A stretch of DNA of 17,020 nt. It comes from SZUA-430 sp964646885. Its GTDB lineage: Bacteria; Pseudomonadota; Alphaproteobacteria; Micropepsales; Micropepsaceae. Position numbers and translations under genes: made by a program. The notes under the pieces were generated by a model. That model saw only the letters and a list, made by a program, of their open reading frames with translations, searched no databases and was not told where the DNA came from. The number at the start of each line of letters is the position of its first letter. The first letter of the stretch is position 1. Location: assembly GCA_964646885.1 (NCBI GenBank), contig CAZYFM010000073.1, positions 1 to 17,020 of the forward strand, written 5' to 3'. Shown here piece after piece: positions 1-7,442 of the stretch.

Positions 1-451
1 TGAACCACATGATCGTGCCCAGCCACATGCCGATGCCGATCAGCGTGGTGGCGGCGGTCGCGAAGCTCTCCGACGCGCCAAGCGTGATCGCGCCCCGCAG
101 GTAATCGTTCAGCCAGGCCAGGATCAGGCCCGTGGCAATCGTCGCCATGGCGCCCCACCGGAAGTACCAGAGGGCTTCCGGCGCGATGAACTTGGACACC
201 GCTGGCTTCTGGTCATCGGGGATCTTCGGCATCGTCGGGATCTGGACGAAGTTGAAGTAGTACAGCAGGCCGATCCAGAGAATGCCCGACAGGACATGCA
301 GCCAGCGGAACACGAAAGCCCAGAACAGCTGGCCTCCCAGCGTCGCTGAGATCGAGTACTGCCCGACGGTCACGAAAATGAACAGCACGACAAGCGCAAG
401 CACGAAGCCCGCGATGATCGTGTTACGCAGGTTGGTCAGCAAGTTGGCCAC
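1..451 (-). CDS. PuuD-type (urate hydroxylase N-terminal family) membrane protein, 3' end cut by window edge
   Basis: About 150 residues are visible from a GTG start at 451; the rest lies off the left edge. A GGGGAGG ribosome site sits about 8 bases before the GTG, and no in-frame ATG is available upstream. The protein is strongly hydrophobic, with likely membrane helices near residues 11-30, 37-62, 87-106 and 130-150. The second helix region reads WLHVLSGILWIGLLYYFNFV, with the His/Trp-rich look of the PuuD family (urate oxidase N-terminal, PF06181, formerly DUF989). PuuD proper oxidises urate and carries a C-terminal cytochrome c, which would lie outside the window. No purine-degradation gene is nearby, so the urate role is not supported here. 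The gene lies 178 bases downstream of secD on the same strand and probably has its own promoter, though none is convincing. Family call fairly sure, substrate unknown. Confidence 0.7.
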   Translation of the reverse strand, partial: MANLLTNLRNTIIAGFVLALVVLFIFVTVGQYSISATLGGQLFWAFVFRWLHVLSGILWIGLLYYFNFVQIPTMPKIPDDQKPAVSKFIAPEALWYFRWGAMATIATGLILAWLNDYLRGAITLGASESFATAATTLIGIGMWLGTIMWF

Positions 452-484
452 GGCGGTTTCCTCCCCTCGTTTGGGCGTGGATCA

Positions 485-508
485 GGCGGAAGCACGCATG
501 CTCCCGCC
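485..508 (-). promoter_or_regulatory. 10-bp stem-loop in leader of PuuD-type gene
   Basis: On the minus strand this 24-base segment folds as a 10-bp stem (GGCGGGAGCA with TGCTTCCGCC, one G-U pair) closed by a TGCG tetraloop. It ends about 33 bases before the GTG start at 451 and no T-run follows, so it is not a standard terminator. On the plus strand one pair becomes an A-C mismatch, so the fold favours the minus-strand transcript. It could be a leader RNA hairpin or a palindromic operator. The structure is seen; its role is inferred. Confidence 0.45.
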
Positions 509-629
509 GACGACTCATCAGCCCGATGTCAAACAATACACGCTGTAGCCAAGTCAATCTCGGGGCTTCTCATTAACCCCTTGAAAAATGAGACTATTCG
601 GCCAACTGCGCTCCGGCCTGACAATTACG

Positions 630-2258
630 TCAGAGGGAGAGTTCCGTGCGGCGACGCGCCTTGAGCCACCAGTAGACCTGCAGGCGGGTGACGAAGATCG
701 ACGTAAAGAACGACGTCACGATGCCGAGGACCAGGGCCACGGCGAAGCCGCGGACCGGTCCGGAGCCCACTTCCAGAAGGATCAGGCCGGCCAGGGCGTG
801 GGTGGCGTTCGCGTCCGAGATCGTCGCCATGGCGCGCGAAAAGCCGGCATCAATGGCCGCCATGATCGTCTTGCCATTGCGCTGCTCTTCACGGATGCGT
901 TCGTAGATGAGCACGTTGGCGTCGACCGCCATGCCCATGGTCAGCACGTAGGCCGCAATGCCAGGCAGCGTCAGCGTCGCGCCGAGGGCGGTCATCAGGC
1001 CCAGCAGCAGCATCATGTTCGCGATCAGCGACACGTCCGCGAAGAACCCGAACAGCCGGTACTGCAGATACATGAAGCCAACGACGAGAATCAGGCCGCC
1101 GATGGCCGAGTAGGCACCGGCTTCGACGGCTTCCTTGCCGAGTTCGGCGCCGACCAGGCGCTGGTCTTCCGCCTTGAGGGGCACCACGAGGGCACCGGAG
1201 TTCAGGAGGACGGCCGTCTCGTTGGCTTCCTCGATCGTGAAGTCGCCCTCGATGATGCCTGACCCGCCAAGGATGGGACCGCGGATGTTCGGTGCCGTGA
1301 TCACGGTGCCGTCGAGGACTGCAGCGAAACGCTTGCCGACATTGTCGCGCGTGATGTCGGCGAACCGGCGCGCGCCCTGGGCATTGAATTCAAAGGCGAT
1401 GATCGGAAGCGATGTTTCCGAACTGAACGTGCCCGACGCGCGATTGAGCATGTCACCGGTGATGACCGCGCGCTCCTTGATGACGATTGGAACTTCGCGG
1501 GCAGCGGCGCCCCGGCCGATCTTCTCCTTGAGGAGCTTTGTGCCCGGCGGAATGCGGCCCGCCTGGACGTCGGAGAGCGTGACGCTGTCATCCACCATGT
1601 GGAATGTCAGCTTTGCCGTGGCGCTGCCCTTCTTGATGATTTCCTGAGGATCGGTAGCACCCGGCACCTGCACGATGATGCGGCGCGCGCCCTGCGGCTG
1701 GATGGTCATTTCGCGCGTGCCATCGGGGTCGATGCGCTTGCGGAGAATTTCCTGGCTCTGCGCCATTGCATTGGAGCGGATCTGCTCGATGCCGGCGGGT
1801 GTAATGGTCAGCGTCGCATCGCCATTGGACTGGACGGACACGTCAAACTCGTTGGACGTGACACCGGAAACGCCGCCTGCAATCGGGCGCGCCAGCGTCT
1901 TCAGGAAGGTGCGTGCGTCTTCAAGCCGTTCAAGCTCGGTGATCTGGACCTTCACGGAGTCCTTGGTGGCCGCAAGCCCTGAATAGGTGATCTTTTCCTT
2001 GCGCAGGCCCTTGCGGACTTCGTCCAGCACATCCTGCATCTTGTCCTTCACGGCCACTTCGATCTGGGCCTCGAAAAGGACGTAGACGCCGCCCTGGAGA
2101 TCGAGGCCGAACGTGATCGGCTTGTGCGGCAGGAAGCTCACCGTGCGCTGCATCGCGTCGCGCCATTCCTTGGGCAGGAAGTTCGGCAGCGCGGTCAGGA
2201 ACCCGACCAGGCAGACGAGAAGGATGGTGTAGATCTTCCAGGATTGCATCTGCAGCAT
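630..2258 (-). CDS. secD: Protein translocase subunit SecD
   Basis: SecD works with SecF and YajC at the SecYEG channel, using the proton gradient to help pull exported proteins into the periplasm. The 542-residue protein has the expected plan. There is one N-terminal membrane helix (about 9-27), the P1 motif GLDLQGG at 51-57, a large periplasmic region with ILRKRIDPDG near 171-180, and five C-terminal helices from about 378 to 530. The latter include the family signature MAVDANVLIYERIREE at 443-458. Length is normal for SecD alone; it ends soon after the sixth helix, so it is not a SecDF fusion. It lies 29 bases after yajC and is surely co-transcribed with it. SecF is usually encoded next. 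Here the next 178 bases hold no such gene and are followed by a PuuD-type gene. Confidence 0.97.
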   Translation of the reverse strand: MLQMQSWKIYTILLVCLVGFLTALPNFLPKEWRDAMQRTVSFLPHKPITFGLDLQGGVYVLFEAQIEVAVKDKMQDVLDEVRKGLRKEKITYSGLAATKDSVKVQITELERLEDARTFLKTLARPIAGGVSGVTSNEFDVSVQSNGDATLTITPAGIEQIRSNAMAQSQEILRKRIDPDGTREMTIQPQGARRIIVQVPGATDPQEIIKKGSATAKLTFHMVDDSVTLSDVQAGRIPPGTKLLKEKIGRGAAAREVPIVIKERAVITGDMLNRASGTFSSETSLPIIAFEFNAQGARRFADITRDNVGKRFAAVLDGTVITAPNIRGPILGGSGIIEGDFTIEEANETAVLLNSGALVVPLKAEDQRLVGAELGKEAVEAGAYSAIGGLILVVGFMYLQYRLFGFFADVSLIANMMLLLGLMTALGATLTLPGIAAYVLTMGMAVDANVLIYERIREEQRNGKTIMAAIDAGFSRAMATISDANATHALAGLILLEVGSGPVRGFAVALVLGIVTSFFTSIFVTRLQVYWWLKARRRTELSL

Positions 2259-2287
2259 GGTGAGGCGTCCGTTTCTTTCCTGGAGAC

Positions 2288-2647
2288 TTATTTCTTGTCG
2301 TCGGACTTCGACGCGGAATCGGAGGATGCCTCGCTCTTTGTCCGCACGTCGAGCAACGTCTGCTTGACGACCTTCACACGCACTTCCTCGGCGATTTCCA
2401 CCATGATTTCATCGCCTTCGAGCACCTTCACGACCTTGCCGACAATGCCGCCAGAGGTCACGACAACATCACCGCGGCGCACATTGGAGATCATCAGCGC
2501 ATGGGCCTTGCGGCGCTGCTGTTCCGGACGGATGACCATGAAGTACATGATCGGAATGACCAGGATGATCCAGCCAATGGATGCAAATGCATCGGCAAAC
2601 CCCTGGGAGCCGGATACCCCCTGGGCGAAGGCAGTCGAAATGAACAT
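2288..2647 (-). CDS. yajC: Preprotein translocase subunit YajC
   Basis: Small inner-membrane partner of SecDF. The 119-residue protein has one membrane helix (about 22-39) preceded by a short Ala/Gly-rich stretch. After it come the typical RPEQQRRKAHA (40-50) and the compact domain with GDVVVTSGGIVGKV (59-72). The C-terminal tail is low-complexity, Ser/Lys/Asp-rich. The ATG at 2647 has no clear ribosome site; the bases just before it are CGGCCCTTCC. The product starts MFISTAFAQG, as many alphaproteobacterial YajC proteins do, which supports this start. First gene of a yajC-secD unit with a plausible promoter at 2700-2727. Confidence 0.95.
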   Translation of the reverse strand: MFISTAFAQGVSGSQGFADAFASIGWIILVIPIMYFMVIRPEQQRRKAHALMISNVRRGDVVVTSGGIVGKVVKVLEGDEIMVEIAEEVRVKVVKQTLLDVRTKSEASSDSASKSDDKK

Positions 2648-2699
2648 GGAAGGGCCGTACCGTTAACTGTTTCGTCTGAAGCTGGAAGTGCGGGGCCGG

Positions 2700-2727
2700 A
2701 CTATAGCTTTCAACCGCACCAATGCAA
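2700..2727 (-). promoter_or_regulatory. Candidate promoter for yajC-secD
   Basis: On the minus strand TTGCAT (2727-2722) and TATAGT (2705-2700) are separated by 16 bases. The -10 box sits inside GCTATAGT, close to the alphaproteobacterial GCTANAWC form. Transcription would start near 2693, giving a leader of about 45 bases before the yajC ATG. Local A+T is higher than in the flanking genes. Found by eye only. Confidence 0.45.
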
Positions 2728-2794
2728 CAACGCGTAGAATTCGCCACAGCCTCATCCTAAACCCATGAAAAATCGCGGAAATCGAGAACCGGTT

Positions 2795-2823
2795 TTGTGG
2801 CGGCCAGACACTGCGGCTATCTT
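2795..2823 (+). promoter_or_regulatory. Candidate promoter for the DUF815 gene
   Basis: TTGTGG (2795-2800) and TATCTT (2818-2823) are spaced by 17 bases, and the -10 region reads GCTATCTT. Transcription would start near 2830, giving a leader of about 38 bases before the GTG at 2868. It lies back to back with the yajC promoter candidate in the same 220-base gap. Found by eye only. Confidence 0.4.
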
Positions 2824-2857
2824 CCCGCCGACATCCGCCCGCTCGAATCCATGCCCT

Positions 2858-2867
2858 GGAGGCCTCC
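2858..2867 (+). promoter_or_regulatory. Self-complementary ribosome-binding site of the DUF815 gene
   Basis: GGAGGCCTCC is a perfect 10-base palindrome ending directly before the GTG start. Its first half, GGAGG, is a full Shine-Dalgarno sequence at 5-base spacing and decides the GTG start. Its second half, CCTCC, equals the anti-Shine-Dalgarno core. With no loop the two halves cannot pair within one hairpin. Confidence 0.6.
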
Positions 2868-3737
2868 GTGACCGCTGAAGACCAAAACCTGCTTTCCAGG
2901 ATCGCGGACGCCCTCGACCGGCTGGCCCCGCCTCGCGCGTCACAGCCCGAGTGGTCATCCGCAGAAGCCTTCCAGTGGAATGCGTCGACACTCTCGCTCA
3001 CGCCTGTCCCGCGCGTGTCGAGGGTACCTCTGGAACTGCTGCGCGGGATCGACCGGCAGCGTGACATCCTTCGCGCCAATACACGCCGCTTTGCCGACGG
3101 CCTGCCGGCCAACAACGCCCTGCTCTGGGGGGCGAGGGGCACGGGCAAGAGCGCGCTGGTGAAGGCCGTGCATCATGCGGTTCGACAGGACACCGGAGGT
3201 GATCTCAAGCTGGTGGAAATCCATCGCGAGGATGTCTCGACCCTGGGTACCCTGCTCTCCCTGCTGGCTGCAGCGCAGGTGAAAGCCGTCCTGTTCTGCG
3301 ATGACCTGTCCTTCGACGCGGGTGACGCCGCATACCGGGCACTGAAGACGGTTCTCGAGGGTGGCGTCGCCGGCAGGCCCGACAACGTCGTGTTCTATGC
3401 CACCTCGAACCGCCGCCATCTCATGCCGCGCGAGATGATCGACAACGAGCGCTCAACAGCCATCCATCCGGATGAAGCCGTTGAGGAGAAGACGTCGCTC
3501 TCGGATCGTTTCGGCCTCTGGCTTGGATTCCACAACGTGAGCCAGCAGGACTATTTCGACATGGTCACGGGCTATGCGAGGCACTTCGGCCTTCGCATCG
3601 CCGATGATGAACTGAAGAAGCGGGCGCTGGAATGGTCGATGACCCGCGGCGGCCGCTCGGGACGCGTCGCGTGGCAGTTCATCGAGGACCTGGCAGGCGA
3701 ACTCGGTCAGCGGCTCGCGGTGGCCGTCACGAGGTAA
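2868..3737 (+). CDS. DUF815 family AAA-type ATP-binding protein
   Basis: A 289-residue P-loop ATPase of the DUF815 family (PF05673), whose function is not established. Visible motifs are Walker A GARGTGKS at 88-95, Walker B VLFCDDLSF at 141-149 and a sensor-1-like YATSNRRHL at 178-186. The family-typical EEKTSLSDRFGLWLGF lies near 206-221 and a C-terminal lid follows, with RSGRVAWQF near 263-271. A core domain is preceded by about 60 residues of N-terminal extension, and no membrane segment is seen, so it should be cytosolic. The start is GTG, set by a GGAGG five bases upstream. The gene lies between yajC (divergent) and the nlpD-like gene (convergent, 31-bp overlap), a place I recall it holding in other alphaproteobacteria. 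Family certain, role unknown. Confidence 0.9.
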   Translation: MTAEDQNLLSRIADALDRLAPPRASQPEWSSAEAFQWNASTLSLTPVPRVSRVPLELLRGIDRQRDILRANTRRFADGLPANNALLWGARGTGKSALVKAVHHAVRQDTGGDLKLVEIHREDVSTLGTLLSLLAAAQVKAVLFCDDLSFDAGDAAYRALKTVLEGGVAGRPDNVVFYATSNRRHLMPREMIDNERSTAIHPDEAVEEKTSLSDRFGLWLGFHNVSQQDYFDMVTGYARHFGLRIADDELKKRALEWSMTRGGRSGRVAWQFIEDLAGELGQRLAVAVTR

Positions 3738-4684
3738 TCCGACGGATTGACCGGCTTGTCACCGCGGCGGATCTCGAAATGAAGCTGCGGGACTTCGACG
3801 CTGCCTGAAGAGCCGACCAGCGCGATCTTCTGGCCGCGCTTCACCTCGTCGGACACTTTCACGAGCAGCTTGTCGTTGTGCGCATAGGCGGTCACGTAGC
3901 CACTCGGATGACGGATGAGCAGCAGGTTTCCATAGCTCCGCAGCTGGTTGCCCGCATAGATCACGACGCCACCCTCGGCCGCCTTGACCGGCGCGCCGGT
4001 ATCAGCCGCGATGTTGATGCCGTCATTGTGCTGGCCGGTGTCGTCGGCGCCAAAGCCCGCGATCACCTTGCCACGCACGGGCCAGATGAAATTGCCGGCG
4101 TGCTTGGATACCGGTGACTTCGAACTCTTCCGCGGCGGCTCGTAGGCTGCATCCGGGTCAACGACAGGCGCCTGATAGGCGACATCCTCCACAAGAGCCT
4201 GGCGATCGTCGCCGGGCTTCAGGCGGGGGCCATCAAACGCATAGAAGCGTGCGCCCTCGAGGCGCGGATCGACATAGGGAGCATCAAGGTCGCGGCTGCG
4301 AGCCGGTCGCGCAGGCGCCGACGCATGCTGGATGCGCGGCGTGCGCTGTCCTGACCTCACGCCGGTTCGCGGAACCAGTATGCGCTGTCCGGGGCGCAGG
4401 AAATTGGGATCGTTCATGCGGTTCGCGGCGATGATCGCCTCGGCCGAAACGCCGAAGTCACGCGCGATCGAATTGATCGTGTCGCCGGGAGCAACGCGAT
4501 AGCTCGTCGTCTTGCCGTTGAAGGGACGCGCCTTTGCGGCCACGGGACGCTGGGCGTCCATGTCATAGGTCGCACAACCGCTGGCCGTGCTCAGCAGCAG
4601 CAGCGCGATGAGCGACTGAGCTGCCTTTTCGGCCGGTTTGCGGTTTGAGCGACGCTGGCGCGGGTTACCCGTGCGCTCCATCAC
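3707..4684 (-). CDS. nlpD: NlpD-like lipoprotein: LysM plus degenerate LytM (M23) domain
   Basis: Probable murein hydrolase activator at cell division. In E. coli, NlpD activates amidase AmiC. The 325 residues start with a basic stretch and hydrophobic helix ending in a lipobox-like TASGC (Cys37), so export and lipidation are likely. A LysM domain (about 61-105, YRVAPGDTINSIA...) binds peptidoglycan. A Pro/Arg-rich linker follows, then the LytM domain (about 198-318). The zinc site is broken: HxxxD reads N220-D-G-I-N224 and HxH reads Q300-L-H302, with only H269 (YAH) and H302 kept. That fits a non-catalytic activator like NlpD, EnvC or Caulobacter DipM, not an active endopeptidase. The start is GTG at 4684 or the adjacent ATG at 4681. 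It overlaps the end of pcm by 20 bases, so the two are translationally linked, matching the surE-pcm-nlpD order of E. coli. Confidence 0.88.
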   Translation of the reverse strand: MMERTGNPRQRRSNRKPAEKAAQSLIALLLLSTASGCATYDMDAQRPVAAKARPFNGKTTSYRVAPGDTINSIARDFGVSAEAIIAANRMNDPNFLRPGQRILVPRTGVRSGQRTPRIQHASAPARPARSRDLDAPYVDPRLEGARFYAFDGPRLKPGDDRQALVEDVAYQAPVVDPDAAYEPPRKSSKSPVSKHAGNFIWPVRGKVIAGFGADDTGQHNDGINIAADTGAPVKAAEGGVVIYAGNQLRSYGNLLLIRHPSGYVTAYAHNDKLLVKVSDEVKRGQKIALVGSSGSVEVPQLHFEIRRGDKPVNPSDYLVTATASR

Positions 4685-5321
4685 TCTTCGCTACGCCTTC
4701 CAACATCGGCACGAACCGGACGGGCAAAAGATCCGTGCTCTGAAACCCCTGTGCTGACCGTCTTACGCGGACAAGCACCTGCCCATGACCACTACGATCA
4801 ATAGGAATAATCATCTGCCCCTTAATATGGAGTTGATTGAGCAGGTCCTGGGGAGGGGATTCTGCGGCGGCGGCGGAAACAATGATGCGGTCGAAGGGCG
4901 CCTGCCCCGGCCAGCCGCGGGTTCCGTCGCTGACGCGGTACTCGATGTTAAAGTGCAGTAACTTCTTCAGGCGCTCCTGGGCGCGCTGCGAAAGTTCCTG
5001 GACCCTTTCAATTGTGTAAACCCGCTTGGCCAGTTTCGAGAGTATGGCCGTCTGGTAACCCGAGCCCGTCCCCACTTCGAGAACCCGCAGCTCTGGTCGA
5101 AGCTCGAGCGCCGCCACCATGTAGGCCACGAGGAAGGGCTGCCCGATCGTCTGCCCGCCATCGATGGGAAGCGCCACGTTGTCGTATGCGCGGTCGCGGA
5201 AAACGTCCGGCACGAAGACTTCGCGCGGTGTCGTTTCCATCGCCGACAGCACCTCGGTGTCCCCGACGCCGCTGCGCCGGAGTTCCATGAGGAGCTGGAT
5301 CATGCGGATGTCCGCGCTCAC
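4665..5321 (-). CDS. pcm: Protein-L-isoaspartate O-methyltransferase
   Basis: Cytosolic repair enzyme that methylates L-isoaspartyl residues of aged proteins using S-adenosylmethionine. The 218-residue length is normal. Visible motifs are LPIDGGQTIGQPFLVAYM at 51-68 (substrate region), the SAM-binding LEVGTGSGYQTA at 81-92, the acidic YTIERV at 102-107, DRIIVSAAA at 144-152 and the closing VRFVPM at 201-206. The start is GTG at 5321, nine bases after the surE stop; an ATG at 5303 would drop six residues but keeps all motifs. It sits between surE and the nlpD-like gene in one operon. Confidence 0.95.
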   Translation of the reverse strand: MSADIRMIQLLMELRRSGVGDTEVLSAMETTPREVFVPDVFRDRAYDNVALPIDGGQTIGQPFLVAYMVAALELRPELRVLEVGTGSGYQTAILSKLAKRVYTIERVQELSQRAQERLKKLLHFNIEYRVSDGTRGWPGQAPFDRIIVSAAAAESPPQDLLNQLHIKGQMIIPIDRSGHGQVLVRVRRSAQGFQSTDLLPVRFVPMLEGVAKSDGAHG

Positions 5322-5330
5322 GGATCCCGG

Positions 5331-6140
5331 CTATCCCTTGAGAAGCAGGGAAGCCTGCCCGTCAAGCCGCGGCGCCAGCGCCTCGCGCGCCCTGTCTTCC
5401 GTCAGGTTCATGTGCAGCGGTGTCACCGAAATGCGGCCATCATAGATCGCGCGGAGGTCCGTGCCTTCCGGCGGATTGCTGAGCACGCGCGAGAAGCCCA
5501 GCCAGAAATACGGATTGCCCCGGCCATCCACGCGCTCGATCAGGTTGGCGAGCGACTGGTCCCTCTTGCCCTGGCGCGTCACCTCGATGCGAGACACATC
5601 CTGCGGGGCACGGTCCGGGAAATTCACGTTCATGAGCACATCCTTCGCCCAACCCGCTTCCAGCAGGCGCCGGATGACGGGCGCGCCAAAGGCCTCGCAG
5701 CAGGCCCAGCGCACCTCGCGCCCTTCCTCGAAGCCATAGGCCTGGCTGAGCGCGATCGAAGGAATGCCGAGTGCCGTGCCTTCCATGGCAGCGGCGATCG
5801 TGCCCGAATAGGTCACGTCATCGGCGATGTTCGCGCCGCGATTGACGCCCGAAAGGACCAGCGCCGGCGGCTTGCCCTTCAGCACGTGATTGACGCCCAG
5901 CAGCACGCAATCCGTCGGCGTGCCCTGCACCGCAAATCGCTTGGGCCCCAGTTCGCGGATGCGCAGCGGCATGGTCAGGGTCAGCTTGCGCGACGCGCCG
6001 CTTTCCTCCGTTTCCGGCGCCACGATCCAGACATCGTCCGAGATGGATCGCGCAATCTTCTCCAGCGACTGGAGGCCGGGTGCATTGATGCCGTCATCGT
6101 TGGACAGCAGGATGCGGATGGGAAGCTTGGCGTCAGACAT
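5331..6140 (-). CDS. surE: 5'/3'-nucleotidase SurE
   Basis: Metal-dependent phosphatase of nucleoside monophosphates, linked to stationary-phase survival and often paired with pcm. The 269-residue protein begins with ILLSNDDGINAPG (10-22), where D15 and D16 are the expected metal ligands. It then has APETEESGAS (41-50) with S47, and SGVNRGANIADDVTYSGT (97-114) with N100. The ATG lies inside the end of serS: the two genes overlap by 8 bases (ATGTCTGA), a sign of coupled translation. Slightly longer than many SurE proteins but otherwise typical. Confidence 0.96.
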   Translation of the reverse strand: MSDAKLPIRILLSNDDGINAPGLQSLEKIARSISDDVWIVAPETEESGASRKLTLTMPLRIRELGPKRFAVQGTPTDCVLLGVNHVLKGKPPALVLSGVNRGANIADDVTYSGTIAAAMEGTALGIPSIALSQAYGFEEGREVRWACCEAFGAPVIRRLLEAGWAKDVLMNVNFPDRAPQDVSRIEVTRQGKRDQSLANLIERVDGRGNPYFWLGFSRVLSNPPEGTDLRAIYDGRISVTPLHMNLTEDRAREALAPRLDGQASLLLKG

Positions 6141-7416
6141 TGGGTTTGATCACTTCCTGTCCGCCCATGTAGGGACGAAGCACCGAAGGGATCTCGATGG
6201 AGCCGTCGGCCTGCTGGTAGTTCTCGAGGACCGCGATCAGCGTGCGTCCCACGGCAAGGCCCGAGCCATTGAGCGTGTGCACGAAGCGCGTGGACTTGCC
6301 ATCGGTCGGGCGATAGCGCGCATTCATCCGGCGCGCCTGGAAGTCGCCGCAGTTCGAACAGCTGGAGATTTCCCGGTAGGCATTCTGGCCCGGGAGCCAG
6401 ACCTCGATGTCATAGGTCCGGCGCGCGGCGAAGCCCATGTCACCCGTCGACAGCATCATGGTGCGGAACGGGATGTTGAGGCGCTTCAGGACTTCTTCGG
6501 CACAGGCCGTCATGCGCTCGTGTTCGGCATCGGACTGCTCGGGCGTGCAGACCGACACAAGCTCGACCTTTGAAAACTGGTGCATGCGGATCATGCCACG
6601 CGTGTCGCGACCGGCCGCACCCGCTTCGGAGCGGAAACATGGCGTCCACGCCGTGAAGCGCATGGGCAGGCTGGCCTCGTCGAGGATCATCTCGCGGACC
6701 TGGTTGGTCAGCGGCACTTCCGACGTCGGAATCAGCCAGAAGCCATTGGTTGTTCCGAACTGCTCGTCGCGGAACTTCGGCAGCTGTGCCGTTCCGTACA
6801 TGGCCTGGTCGCGCACAAGGAAGGGCGGCGCCACTTCCTGGTACCCGAACTCGCCCGTGTGCAGGTCGAGCATGAAGCTGGCCAGGGCCCGCTCGAGCCG
6901 CGCCAGTTGTCCACGAAGGATGACGAAGCGCGCGCCGGACATCTTCGACGCGGCCTCGAAGTCCATGAGCCGCAGCCCCTCGCCGAGGTCAAAATGCTGC
7001 TTCGCCTCGAAATTGAACGCGCGCGGAGTGCCGGTGCGACGCACCTCGCGATTGGCCGTCTCGTCCGGACCGTCAGGCACCTCGGCGGCCGGCAGGTTCG
7101 GGATGGTGCTGAGCTGCTCGTTGATTGCTTCCTCGGTCTCACGGACGCGGAGCTCGACGGCAGGAATCTCGTCCTTCAGGCGCGCGACTTCAGCCATCAG
7201 GCGCTGCGCCTCGGCCTCGTCCTTCTTCGCCTTGGCCTGCCCGATCCGCTTGGACACGTCATTGCGCGTCGACTGCAGCTCCTGGAGCTTCGCGGTCGCC
7301 GAGCGCCAGACCTGGTCGAGCTCGAGGATCTGCGCGCTGAGGCCCGCAAGCCCGCGCCGCTGGAGGCCCTGGTCGAACGCCGCCGGATTGTCCCGGATGA
7401 AACGGATGTCGTGCAT
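6133..7416 (-). CDS. serS: Seryl-tRNA synthetase
   Basis: Class II synthetase that charges tRNA-Ser (and tRNA-Sec). The 427-residue length is standard. Residues about 28-105 are a long charged coiled-coil arm that grips the tRNA variable loop. The catalytic core follows, with TSEVPLTN (231-238), motif 2 (FRSEAGAAGRDTRGMIRMHQ, 261-280), and motif 3 with GSGLAVGRTLIAVLENYQ (384-401). Probable first gene of serS-surE-pcm-nlpD. A 61-base gap after tatC holds a candidate promoter. Confidence 0.98.
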   Translation of the reverse strand: MHDIRFIRDNPAAFDQGLQRRGLAGLSAQILELDQVWRSATAKLQELQSTRNDVSKRIGQAKAKKDEAEAQRLMAEVARLKDEIPAVELRVRETEEAINEQLSTIPNLPAAEVPDGPDETANREVRRTGTPRAFNFEAKQHFDLGEGLRLMDFEAASKMSGARFVILRGQLARLERALASFMLDLHTGEFGYQEVAPPFLVRDQAMYGTAQLPKFRDEQFGTTNGFWLIPTSEVPLTNQVREMILDEASLPMRFTAWTPCFRSEAGAAGRDTRGMIRMHQFSKVELVSVCTPEQSDAEHERMTACAEEVLKRLNIPFRTMMLSTGDMGFAARRTYDIEVWLPGQNAYREISSCSNCGDFQARRMNARYRPTDGKSTRFVHTLNGSGLAVGRTLIAVLENYQQADGSIEIPSVLRPYMGGQEVIKPNV

Positions 7417-7442
7417 GTAAAATCCACTGGATGAGGTGCGGG

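Noticed and set aside
599..632. Terminator after secD
   Set aside because: Only 4-bp stems (GGCC/GGCC and TGAC/GTCA) can be drawn; the nearby T-run (CATTTTTC) is not joined to a stable stem.
588..1262. 224-codon plus-strand open frame across secD
   Set aside because: Lies antisense to well-conserved secD; composition is Arg/His/Gln-rich with no recognisable domain, as expected for a shadow frame in G+C-rich DNA.
6437..7420. 327-codon plus-strand open frame opposite serS
   Set aside because: Exactly mirrors serS, is Ser/Arg-rich and shows no family motif.
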